This document shows positions 1-9,469 of a DNA stretch of 10,057 nt, in pieces. A program made the translations under genes and the position numbers. The stretch's first letter is position 1; each line of letters starts with the position of its first letter. The stretch lies in assembly GCA_026770585.1 (NCBI GenBank), contig MU646997.1:162987-173043 (forward strand), in the 5' to 3' direction. This stretch comes from Baffinella frigidus (taxonomy: Eukaryota; Cryptophyceae; Cryptomonadales; Baffinellaceae). Under the pieces are notes generated by a model, which had not been told where the DNA came from, did no database searches, and worked only from the letters and a program-made list of their open reading frames with translations.

Positions 1-250
1 CCCCTAACCTCTAGCCCCTAGCCCCTAGCCCCTAAACCCTCACCCCTAGCCCCTAAAAAACCCGGGCCCCCAACCCCTAACCCCTAGCCCCTAGCCCCTT
101 ACCCCTAACCCCTACCCCTCACCCCTAACCCCTAGAACCCCTAAACCCTAACCCCTAACCCTAACCCCTAACCCCTAACCCCTAAACCCTAAACCCTAAC
201 CCCTGAACCCTAAAACATAAACCCTGAACCCTGACCCCTGAAACCACCAG
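1..250 (+). repeat. C-rich telomere-like array in a TUTase intron (3' end of the intron)
   Basis: Bases 1-240 are CCCTAA, CCCTAAA, CCCCTAGC and CCCTGAA variants with period 6-8; bases 241-250 lead into the AG acceptor. The array carries many CTAAC and CTAAA copies, which resemble branch-point consensus, in a pyrimidine-rich context. It is degenerate and followed by an exon, so it is intronic filler and not a chromosome end. Confidence 0.85.
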
Positions 251-3384
<3,134 letters not shown>

Positions 3385-3486
3385 CCCTTAAGTGGCCAGT
3401 GGGCCCATACGCCCTACCGTAGGGCCCTAGGACCTACCTAGGACCTCTTGGCAGTCAATTTCGACCGCATCGCCACTTAAGGGATA
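3385..3486. mobile_element. CTTAAG foldback element, copy 1 (core only)
   Basis: Left arm CCCTTAAGTGGCC (3385-3397) is inverted to CCACTTAAGGG (3473-3483). The interior CCCTACCGTAGGG and CCTAGGACCT segments match those of copy 2 (4764-4915). A stem-loop with one mismatch, GCAGTC..GACCGC, lies just before the right arm. The outer arms seen in copy 3 are missing. It begins at the base after the TUTase stop codon, so it forms the presumed start of that gene's 3' UTR. Confidence 0.75.
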
Positions 3487-4151
3487 GGCACATTGAAAAC
3501 ACTCGAAGTACCTCCCTCCTTCCTCAAAATGAAGGAATCGCACGGCTGTAGGAACTTCTATGGTAAACCAATGCCCAGGACCCTAAGACCATCCTAGGGG
3601 CGGTATGTTTTTGATTATTTCGAGGTAGCGGTCGTGTTCAAATACCGTGGTGAGCCGGGCCGAAGATCCCTTCGTAGCCCGCTGTGTGGCGGAGACGTGA
3701 TCAGGCTGTGCAAGTCCTTGTGGTTCAGAAAGGAGAGGGAGGAGAGGCATGCCACGCAAGAAGGGTGAGAGAGACCTGCATTACTTTCTACACGGCCCCA
3801 AGTAAATACCAGCACGGCCGCCATGTGTGCACCCCCACAGAAGCTGTGTCTGAGCAGGGGCGCCGAGAGAGGCCGAATAGTGCTTCTGGTATCAGGGCGT
3901 CATAACAGGGTTTACTCGCGAGTAAGAACCAGCACCACCCTGGGGCCTACGGTAGGTCTAAGCCTCACTAGGAAGGTAGATATAAGGCTACCTGGAAAAG
4001 GGGAATTCAAACTCCCATGGCGCGAGGCCGGTCCACTAAAATCATCTAAGCCATGATGAGGTGGATCCGGACCAGTTGGTCGTCAATAATTTAAAAAAAA
4101 CTCTCTCTACGCCTCAAAAGGACCCCTAAGAACCTCAGTAGTCCTAGCTAT
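3487..4151. other. Intergenic stretch, no gene recognised
   Basis: Stops occur in all frames, third-position bias is absent and open frames are short. There is a 14-bp perfect palindrome TTACTCGCGAGTAA (3912-3925) and an ATCCTAGGGGCGGTATG segment (about 3592-3608) that resembles the outer arm of the CTTAAG foldback family. AGTAA-x-ACCAGCAC occurs in two variants (about 3800 and 3921). Probably decayed repeat sequence. Confidence 0.5.
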
Positions 4152-4212
4152 GATAGCCTTACATGTACATGTGCGGTGGTCCTAGGGGGGGGGGGCGGCT
4201 CCTTATGAGCGT
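4152..4212. mobile_element. Fragment of the CTTAAG foldback element (right outer arm)
   Basis: GATAGCC, then GGTGGTCCTAG, a run of 11 G, and CGGCTCCTTATGAGCG follow in the same order as the right ends of copy 2 (4867-4913) and copy 3 (8305-8353). The GCTC..GAGC mini-hairpin after the G-run is kept. The inner CTTAAG arm is absent, so this is a truncated copy. Confidence 0.6.
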
Positions 4213-4627
4213 GATCCACACGGGTGCCTGCCGACCAGCCAAGGCCTGTCCTCCAGAGACCCCAGGATCTCAACGCCTCCTGTACACTTTCGAGACCAAC
4301 CGCCAGGCTTGGGCAGGGGAAGAAGAGGAGCTGTAACAACGGTAACAAACACAGCTGCAAACCCGCTAGGACGCTGAAGTTCGCCATGCATTCCACACAC
4401 GGAGGCTGCAGCAGGACCTAGAGGGAGGTCATGCACACACACCACTGAAAACCTCTGGCCCGTTTTTCAAATTCGAGGTGCCTCACATTTCACCAAGTGG
4501 CTCCAATTCCGTGGGCGAAATGACTTGAAGAGAAATACATCAGGGTGGAATGGCTCAGCAAAATTCAGGCCCCGGGTTTTCAGTAGCACACTTGACGCGT
4601 TTTGTAAGAAGGGAGGCAAAGGCGTCC
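4213..4627. other. Intergenic stretch, no gene recognised
   Basis: Short open frames on both strands (up to about 80 codons) show neither codon bias nor recognisable motifs and overlap one another. No repeat beyond the flanking fragments was seen. Confidence 0.45.
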
Positions 4628-4709
4628 TTTAGGTCCTTTAGGTTTTAATTTCGCCCAACATAGCCCAACGACACGCCCTTCCGTAGAAAGGACTGCAGAG
4701 AAAGCATTT
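4628..4709. repeat. 82-bp dispersed repeat, copy A
   Basis: Identical by eye over all 82 bases to 7362-7443, same orientation, beginning TTTAGGTCCTTTAGG and ending GAGAAAGCATTT. Weaker similarity (GGATCGCA) continues a few bases beyond. The TTTAGG starts recall the telomere-like units, and copy B follows directly on such an array. No coding potential seen. Confidence 0.9.
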
Positions 4710-4763
4710 AAAATAGGATCGCACTCAACTCCCCATCTCCCGTGCACTACAGTGAGAGCCCTC

Positions 4764-4915
4764 CTATCCCTTAAGTGGCCAGTTGTAGGCTCATACGCCC
4801 TACCGTAGGGCCCTAGGACCTGCCCAGGGCTTCCACGGGCGATTGTTCGCCCGTTGGTCACTTAAGGGATAGCCCTACGGTGGTCCTGGTGGGGGGGGGG
4901 GGCTCCGTATGAGTG
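4764..4915. mobile_element. CTTAAG foldback element, copy 2
   Basis: Inner arms CTATCCCTTAAGTGGCC (4764-4780) and GGTCACTTAAGGGATAG (4856-4872) pair with one mismatch. A perfect 7-bp hairpin CGGGCGA-TTGT-TCGCCCG sits just before the right arm. The right outer arm continues with CCCTACGGTGGTCC, a run of 13 G and CTCCGTATGAG. The latter is inverted relative to the interior CTCATACG...CCTAGGACC segment, so arms are interleaved (A, B, A', B'). A 17-bp direct repeat GTGCACTA[C/G]AGTGAGAG lies on either side (4742-4758, 4964-4980). Confidence 0.75.
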
Positions 4916-4919
4916 AGGT

Positions 4920-5180
4920 ACTCCTTTAAGGGTTCCCTCCAACACAGACGAAATAGCTGTCAGGTGCACTAGAGTGAGAGATGTGTGTCGAGGCTCGTAC
5001 TGGACCTAGACTGGAGGGTCATTCGGGACCTTAGGTTTGATGCTTGAAAAACAGCAGCAAGGACCTAACGGACCGGTAGGATCCTACATCCACGGCCTTA
5101 CCGGCAGACGTCTGTTGACACATGTCGATCAAACGTGGAAGGCCACCAGGCGCAGCGGCGACAGAACAAATCGCATGAGT
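4920..5180. other. Intergenic stretch, no gene recognised
   Basis: Contains the 12-bp palindrome GTAGGATCCTAC (5076-5087) and a second copy of the GTGCACTA-type direct repeat. No open frame with codon bias was found. Confidence 0.45.
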
Positions 5181-5187
5181 TGAATAT

Positions 5188-5197
5188 TTTATTTACA
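5188..5197 (-). terminator. Probable poly(A) signal (minus-strand TGTAA overlapping AATAAA)
   Basis: On the minus strand the sequence reads TGTAAATAAA. This combines the green-algal TGTAA signal with the canonical AATAAA, about 50 bases past the stop of the minus-strand reading frame ending at 5245. The local drop in G+C around it fits a 3' end. Confidence 0.45.
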
Positions 5198-5244
5198 CGC
5201 GCAGGCCGCCACCCCAGCCGTACGAGGCGCACTGTGAGCCGGGC

Positions 5245-5580
5245 CTAATTCCCACAGCAGCGGTTGCGCAAGGCGAGCGGAAAGCGAGCGGGCGCCAAGT
5301 CTCTGGTAGCAGCAGGGTCGTGCGCGACCCGAAACCGACGGCGCATTTCTTGCCATGCCTCCATCGAGTTGAGGGTCGGCGTCTTGACCTCCTCGCGAAG
5401 AAGGGCGGCGTCGCTGCTCTCGACGAAGCAGGGCGGGAGCCCTGCGCTCCGGCTTCGGCGGGCTCGAATCAATACCAAAACGCTTGGGCGAGTGGTGGCT
5501 GCTTCCTCGTCCTTGTTCAGGGCGAGGTCCGGAAGACTCGACGGGGAGCCGAGAGCTCGCGTGCGGGAAGTCCCCGACAT
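5245..5580 (-). CDS. Small hypothetical protein (111 residues)
   Basis: No family recognised. The frame runs from ATG at 5578-5580 (context GCAAGATGT) to TAG at 5245-5247. The protein has an N-terminal Ser/Arg/Pro-rich part, a mixed middle and a charged, probably helical stretch LLREEVKTPTL then MEAWQEMRRRF, and ends RNRCCGN. Third positions are mostly G/C. The antisense frame, which shares those third positions, gives an Arg/Ser-rich product typical of a shadow, so the minus strand is preferred. A TGTAA/AATAAA signal follows at the expected distance. It could also be the terminal exon of a longer split gene, since CCAG just upstream of the ATG could act as an acceptor. Confidence 0.45.
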   Translation of the reverse strand: MSGTSRTRALGSPSSLPDLALNKDEEAATTRPSVLVLIRARRSRSAGLPPCFVESSDAALLREEVKTPTLNSMEAWQEMRRRFRVAHDPAATRDLAPARFPLALRNRCCGN

Positions 5581-5689
5581 CTTGCTGGTCGAGTTTTCGT
5601 GTCGTGCTTTGTGTCTGCTAGTTCCCCACCAATCGAAGGAGACTCGTCGAGTTTAGTCGCAGGGGTTGAGCCGTAGGGGGGTCCGCCCC

Positions 5690-5745
5690 TCCCCTGTAGG
5701 GGTAGACGGCTCCAGCTGACCCCCCTGTAGACGGCTCCAGCGGTA
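5690..5745. repeat. Short direct repeat GTAGACGGCTCCAGC
   Basis: The 15-mer occurs at 5702-5716 and 5727-5741, separated by TGACCCCCCT. A related CCCCTGTAGGGGTAG precedes the first copy. Function unknown. Confidence 0.7.
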
Positions 5746-6020
5746 AAGGGCTGTAGTAAAAAGCTTTGCTGAAACCATTTGATTTCGTCTTGGTGGCACG
5801 CCCTGAAGAGCGCGGCCCACCGAGACAAAAGTCGGAGCTTATGGAGCTTCGAGAGTGGAACGTCTCAAAGCAAAAGTGGAACCTCTGTTAACTTAAGAAG
5901 TAACAGTGGAAACAAGATCTTAGGCTTCTGACGCCGAAGATAAGGGTGTATGCTATTTTAGGCATACAATGATGCTATCTTACGCCTTTTTATGTGGACG
6001 ATCTATTTTCCGAAATTCAA
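5746..6020. other. Intergenic stretch, no gene recognised
   Basis: A/T-richer than its left neighbour. GTATGCTATTTTAGGCATAC (about 5948-5967) contains the inverted pair GTATGC/GCATAC around an eight-base loop. No coding frame stands out. Confidence 0.4.
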
Positions 6021-6023
6021 TGT

Positions 6024-6325
6024 ACAGGCGCAGAACCTATTTCGGTCATTATCCCTGTAAATTCATCGCGAATTGATGGGAACAAGTTCAAGGAACCCAG
6101 ACCTCAAACTGCCCTTTGCTTGCACAACTTGCAGACGCAGAACCTATTTCGGGCATTTTCCGTGAAAATTCATTGCGAACTGAAAGAAACGAGTTTAGAA
6201 ACCCAGACCTCAACTCGAGGTGCTTGCGTTCCTATAGGTGTTTGTAAACAAGGCGACGAGCTCGTACAGACGCAGCACCTATTATTCCGGGCATTCATAT
6301 CTCTGTAAATTCATCGCGAATGGAA
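6024..6325. repeat. Diverged tandem repeat, three units of about 107-135 bp
   Basis: Unit starts at about 6024, 6132 and 6266 share ACAG[A/G]CGCAG[A/C]ACCTATT, TTCGG-CATT and GTAAATTCATCGCGAA. The first two also share GAACCCAGACCTCAA/GAAACCCAGACCTCAA. The third is cut off at about 6325. A weaker fourth match (GCAGGCTGCCTAATTTCGGGC...GTTAATTC) lies at about 6436-6473. An open frame crosses the units but the period is not a multiple of three throughout, so it is not taken as a gene. Confidence 0.75.
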
Positions 6326-6394
6326 GAATAATGGTTTCCCGCCGACTTGGAGCGGTTCTATCCCGCTCCAAGTCGGCGGGAATCATTTTCTTCT
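6321..6394. repeat. GC-rich hairpin with 20-bp perfect stem
   Basis: TTCCCGCCGACTTGGAGCGG (6336-6355) pairs perfectly with 6363-6382 across a seven-base loop. With small bulges the pairing extends outward to GAAGAATAATGG and TCATTTTCTTC. It could be a foldback DNA element or, if transcribed, a strong RNA hairpin. No T-run follows, so a bacterial-type terminator is not implied. Confidence 0.85.
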
Positions 6395-6571
6395 GTGATT
6401 GACTTTACAAGTGTTTTTATCTGTTTTTTTGCGCCGCAGGCTGCCTAATTTCGGGCGACATCTCGTTAATTCCTGAGAAACGGAAAACCCGCAATCGAAA
6501 GTCAATTATTTCCACCTGAGAAACGTTCGGCCGCGATAAAATCACTTGTAAAGTCGATCGCAGAAGAAAAC
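6384..6571. repeat. Inverted repeat with 37-bp arms
   Basis: Left arm 6384-6420 (TTTTCTTCTGTGATTGACTT then TACAAGTG) and right arm 6535-6571 (CACTTGTAAAGTCGATCGCA then GAAGAAAA) pair with about three differences around a 114-base loop. The loop holds the fourth diverged copy of the upstream tandem unit and two CCTGAGAAACG sequences. The left arm overlaps the outer stem of the preceding hairpin. Confidence 0.75.
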
Positions 6572-6597
6572 GAGTTGAAACCCCGTCTACGAAGCTT

Positions 6598-6822
6598 CGT
6601 AGAGCGTTTGCGGTAATTGTTGTCCGTTTTGGACCGCCGATTTTCCAATTTTCCAATTTTGAAAGGGAGTTGTAGGACGTGACAAGGATTTTAAATAGTA
6701 CCAGAATTGCGCCTCTTGGTACAATTTAAAATCCTTGTCACGTCCTACAAATCCCTTTCAAAATTGGAAAATTGGAAAATCGGAGGTCCAAAACGGACAA
6801 CAATTACCGCAAACGCTCTACG
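6598..6822. repeat. Long near-perfect inverted repeat, 106-bp arms
   Basis: Arms 6598-6703 and 6717-6822 pair at 103 of 106 positions by eye; differences lie at the GGACC[G/T]CCG, GGGA[G/T]TTG and AAAT[A/T]GTA sites. The loop is 13 bases (6704-6716). Each arm has two ATTTTCCA units and a CGTAGAGCG outer end. Open frames on the two strands give the same peptide because they read the two arms, so neither is a gene. High arm identity means recent formation or conversion. Confidence 0.92.
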
Positions 6823-6870
6823 GTACGAAGATGCGTACGAGCTCGTGATGCAAACTCGTGACCGGGGCGG

Positions 6871-6906
6871 CGACCTGCGTTCCAGTCGCATATGACTCGC
6901 AGGTCG
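6871..6906. repeat. Two-stage hairpin CGACCTGCG...CGCAGGTCG
   Basis: A perfect 9-bp stem (6871-6879 with 6898-6906) encloses a second AGTC/GACT stem with loop GCATAT. A smaller GGCAG-GTC-CTGCC hairpin follows at 6926-6938. Confidence 0.75.
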
Positions 6907-6939
6907 GGCTATTTTCGGAATTGTCGGCAGGTCCTGCCA

Positions 6940-7197
6940 CAGCTATTTTATCAGAATATCCGTTGATACCGGTACGAACCCCGAGGTTCCTAAGCTTCTT
7001 ACAGCTAAGTAATTATGACAGTCGGTAGCCACTATCACCTCCCTCGTGATCGCGTCTCGGTATGATGACAGAGGATAGTTCTCTCGACGTTCGTGCCAGG
7101 TGTTTTCATGTGTAGTAAAGAGGCGTATGCAGCACCTCGAAAAATCAGTTAGGGGGGCGGAATTTTTAAGAGTTGCAGATCCCGGTCTCCAGATCAC
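6940..7197. other. Intergenic stretch, no gene recognised
   Basis: No convincing reading frame. GTGTAGTAAAGA (about 7110-7121) matches the terminal sequence of the foldback element at 9470-9722, so a decayed end of that family may be present. Confidence 0.4.
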
Positions 7198-7273
7198 CAA
7201 GCGCCGAACCTGCACCAAGCGGGGCGCGCCGCTTGCCCCTCGAGACACCTTCTCTACCCGGTTCAGGATGCAG
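7198..7273 (+). pseudogene. Inverted partial copy of an exon from the minus-strand gene at 8594-9073
   Basis: Bases 7198-7259 match the reverse complement of 8753-8814 with about seven differences in 60. In the frame used by the minus-strand gene, the two read SAEPAPSGARRLPLETPSLP and SAQPAPSGARRLLLEPPPLP. Three of the seven differences are silent. The copy ends in ATGCAG|GTTTTAGGG, a possible splice donor opening straight into a G-rich telomere-like array, as at the TUTase intron 1 donor. It could be a live exon of another gene or a broken duplicate. Similarity stops just upstream of 7198. Confidence 0.4.
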
Positions 7274-7358
7274 GTTTTAGGGTGTAGGGTTCAGGGTTCA
7301 GGGTTCAGGGTTCAGGGTTTAGGGTTTAGGGTTCCAGGGTTCAGGGTCCAAGGTTCAG
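7274..7358 (+). repeat. G-rich telomere-like array
   Basis: TTTAGGG, TGTAGGG and TTCAGGG units in about 85 bp, immediately after a donor-like CAG|GTTTTA and immediately before copy B of the 82-bp repeat. Confidence 0.88.
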
Positions 7359-7361
7359 TGT

Positions 7362-7443
7362 TTTAGGTCCTTTAGGTTTTAATTTCGCCCAACATAGCCC
7401 AACGACACGCCCTTCCGTAGAAAGGACTGCAGAGAAAGCATTT
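7362..7443. repeat. 82-bp dispersed repeat, copy B
   Basis: Direct, apparently identical copy of 4628-4709. It is joined on its left to the telomere-like array ending at 7358. The similarity decays rapidly after GCATTT. Confidence 0.9.
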
Positions 7444-7675
7444 TTGCCTTCGGATCGCATTTAGCTCTCCAGTGCAGAGGCTCGTGAAGAGGGGATAAAG
7501 GGTGAGTTCTTTATGGGGTGTTTGAGTTAGACCAAAAAGGCACAGTCTCGCACACACACCGAACCCCAAGTCAGCCTTTGAGAGGCTCATGGTATCCCAT
7601 GGTTGGAGTATGAGAGCTCCAGCCACGAATACCCCACATGAAACAAGATTCCAAAAGGTGAGATGGGTTGTGTGG
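7444..7675. other. Stretch between repeats, no gene recognised
   Basis: An open plus-strand frame to about 7657 ends in CAAAAG|GTGAGA, a donor-like site followed after about 18 bases by G-rich repeats. It has no third-position bias and no recognisable motif, so no exon is called. Confidence 0.35.
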
Positions 7676-8095
7676 GAGGGTTTAGGGTTTAGGGTGGAGG
7701 TTGGAGGGTGGAGGGTGGAGGGTGGAGGGTGGAGGGTGGAGGGTTTAGGGGTTAGGGGTTAGGGGTGAGTGTTGAGGGATGAGGGTTTAGGGTCGATGGT
7801 TCAAGGTTTAAGGTTCAGGGTTCAGGGTTCAGGGGCCAGGGTTCAGGGTTGAGGGTTGAGGGTGTAGAATTGAAAATTCAGGGTTCAGGGTTCAAGGGTC
7901 AAGGTTGAGGGTTTGGAATTCGGGTTTGAGGATATGGGGTGAGGGTTTAGTGTTCAGGGTTTAGGGTTCAGGGTTGAGTATTTCAGGCTTTAGGTATAAG
8001 AATTCAGGGTTTAGGGTTTAGGGTTTAGGGTTTAGTAAGGGTGTGTGGTGTGTGGTGTAGGGTTTAGGATGCAGGTTGCAGGGCGCAGAGTGCAG
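7676..8095 (+). repeat. G-rich telomere-like array (about 420 bp)
   Basis: Mixed TTTAGGG, TTCAGGG, TTGAGGG, TGGAGGG and GGGGTTA units. A pure GGTGGAG run lies at about 7690-7742. Later parts are more decayed (TTGAAAATTCAGGG, TATAAGAATTCAGGG, GTGTGTGGTG). Confidence 0.9.
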
Positions 8096-8151
8096 GGAGA
8101 AGTGGGAGGGTACAGAGTTCCACGTACGCCAGGGTTCACAGGGTTGCCTTG

Positions 8152-8353
8152 CCCATAAGGAGGCGCTCCCCCGTAGGTTCCTTCAGCAGGCCTATGTATC
8201 ATACCTATCCCTCAAGTGGCCAGTAGGCTGATACGCCCTACCGCAGAACCCTAAGACCTGTCTGAGACCTCTTTGGGGTCAAGTTTAACCCCATGGCCAC
8301 TTAAGGGATAGCCCTACACTGATCCTAGTGGGGGGCGCGGCTCCTCATGAGCG
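8152..8353. mobile_element. CTTAAG foldback element, copy 3 (most complete)
   Basis: The outer left arm CCCATAAGGAGGCGCTCCCC (8152-8171, then CGTAGG) is an imperfect inverse of the right end CCTAGTGGGGGGCGCGG then CTCCTCATGAGCG (8324-8353). The inner arms CTATCCCTCAAGTGGCCA (8205-8222) and TGGCCACTTAAGGGATAG (8294-8311) pair with one wobble. The hairpin TGGGGT..ACCCCA precedes the right inner arm. This copy shows that the family has terminal inverted repeats of about 65 bp around an interior of about 70 bp, i.e. a non-autonomous foldback/MITE. No transposase is in the window. Confidence 0.75.
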
Positions 8354-8365
8354 AGGTGCGTGCTG

Positions 8366-8388
8366 TAGGGTTGAGGGGTTTAGGGTTT
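8366..8388 (+). repeat. Short G-rich telomere-like remnant
   Basis: TAGGGTTGAGGGGTTTAGGG, about three units, lies 13 bases after foldback copy 3 and directly before the hairpin ACCTGC-TCG-GCAGGT (about 8388-8402). Confidence 0.7.
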
Positions 8389-8429
8389 ACCTGCTCGGCA
8401 GGTAAAACACCGTGTCGACTAACCCCGGC

Positions 8430-8506
8430 AAATTTGTACCAGAACGATGACTAATTCGAGCCGATTTGGTGCCAAGAATAGCTCCCATCAGTCATTGTTC
8501 GTACGC
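8430..8506. repeat. Small imperfect inverted repeat
   Basis: GTACCAGAACGATGACT (about 8436-8452) is inverted to AGTCATTGTTCGTAC (about 8489-8503) with a two-base gap and one mismatch. The outer AATTTGTACCAGAA is also found in the inverted repeat at 9522-9670. Confidence 0.5.
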
Positions 8507-8593
8507 AACGTGCAGCATATGTTCATGTACACGATGTAATTAATTTCCCTTCACTGTGCCCCCCGCCCCGCACTACGAGTTGGTTTTCCACTC

Positions 8594-9380
8594 TCACAAG
8601 CCGATCATCGAGGTGGACATGCGCCGAATCCGGTTGGTCAAGGTTTCGCGCACCACCTTGGGAAGCCCAGGCATCGACAGATTCCTGGTGAACCAGGAGG
8701 CTGTCGGGTGGCTCTGCGCGGTCCAAAGAGCGCGTGGCTGTTTCGCCGCGGGGGGGAGAGGAGGTGGCTCGAGGAGCAAGCGGCGCGCTCCACTTGGTGC
8801 AGGTTGGGCGCTTGCTGCGCGGACGAAGCCTTGGTCCAGGTTTGGCATGCACGAGGTGCAGAGCTCCGTCTGGATGCGGTTCACGTTCGAGGCTGTCGGC
8901 TGTTCGCAGAAGATCCTCGAGAAGTCCATGGGGTTGAGCGGTGTCGCGCTGTGCGTGTCATGGTCGGAATCGGAGACCTCCGACTCGGTGTATCCAATAC
9001 CGTGGGGACACTGGGTTACGATCTCCCCACTCGCGGCGTCCGCCTCAATCGCCTCTTGAAGAGACGTAACCATCTGCGAAGAGGTGGGAAGTGTAAGTTG
9101 TGGGCATCGCACGTCCCCTGCCGCAGCTGCGGCAGGGTGTTCACGGTCGGAAGCAGGTGGAGAGGAGTGCGGGGATGTGCTGGACCTGTTTCAACTGTTT
9201 GACGGAGCGTTCCTTCTCTGACATCCACTCGACCTTGCGCAGCACCTTGCTTTCCAGCTGGTTGTCCTCCTCGATGCCCACCTGCATTGCGTTGAGGCGC
9301 TCCACCAGTTCCCGCTTCTCGCGAAACAGTTCCGCCGTCATATGCCTCACCATCTCCATGCAATCGTCCGTGTCGCGCAT
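8594..9380 (-). CDS. Hypothetical two-exon protein with N-terminal coiled coil
   Basis: No family recognised. Exon A (9186-9380, 65 codons) starts at ATG, has TGA just upstream in frame, and encodes a Glu/Lys/Arg-rich helix (MTAELFREKRELVERLNAMQ and VLRKVEWMSEKERSVKQLKQ) with leucine spacing typical of coiled coils. The intron 9074-9185 (112 nt, AAACAG|GTCCAG ... CTTCGCAG|ATG) is phase 0. Exon B (8594-9073) continues with SLQEAIEADAASGEI, an acidic TESEVSDSDHD patch, a CTSC pair, a Pro-rich stretch (SAQPAPSGARRLLLEPPPLP) and a basic tail, stopping at TGA. Total about 224 residues. The plus strand of exon B is also open with the same third positions, so strand choice there rests on the coiled-coil exon and the clean splice junction. 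No poly(A) signal was seen after the stop. Confidence 0.5.
9074..9185 (-). other. Intron of the coiled-coil gene (112 nt)
   Basis: GT at 9185-9184 and AG at 9075-9074 on the minus strand, with a pyrimidine-rich acceptor (TTCCCACCTCTTCGCAG). It contains the perfect palindrome CTGCCGCAGCTGCGGCAG (about 9118-9135). It has no telomere-like repeat, unlike the TUTase introns. Without splicing the frame stops at 9141. Confidence 0.5.
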
Positions 9381-9469
9381 CCCTGCTCAGAACTATGCTT
9401 CGACACCTCTCGTCTCTGCAACTGTTGAAATTGTTTTTTTGACGTGTAGTAAATTGAATTACTAAATTC

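Noticed and set aside
1-240. True chromosome end (telomere)
   Set aside because: The units are degenerate, the orientation switches several times, and in-frame exons of a recognisable gene follow; arrays end at splice sites.
3990-4025. tRNA-like B box (GGAATTCAAACTCC) and hence a SINE
   Set aside because: No matching A box or cloverleaf could be drawn and no tail was seen.
5994-6308. 104-residue plus-strand protein
   Set aside because: It spans diverged tandem units whose spacing is not a multiple of three; no codon bias or motif.
6024-6325. CRISPR-like array
   Set aside because: Only three long diverged units, no short identical repeats with unique spacers; the context is eukaryotic.
6417-6895. 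Two genes sharing ENWKIGGPKRTTITANALR
   Set aside because: The same peptide arises because both frames read the two arms of one inverted repeat.
7372-7626. 84-residue minus-strand protein
   Set aside because: Overlaps the 82-bp dispersed repeat, with no codon bias, motif or splice support.
8556-9465. Plus-strand genes opposite the coiled-coil gene
   Set aside because: Opposite exon A they give Ser/Leu/Arg-rich shadows of a charged helix. Opposite exon B the case is less clear, so it is kept as a finding and not annotated.
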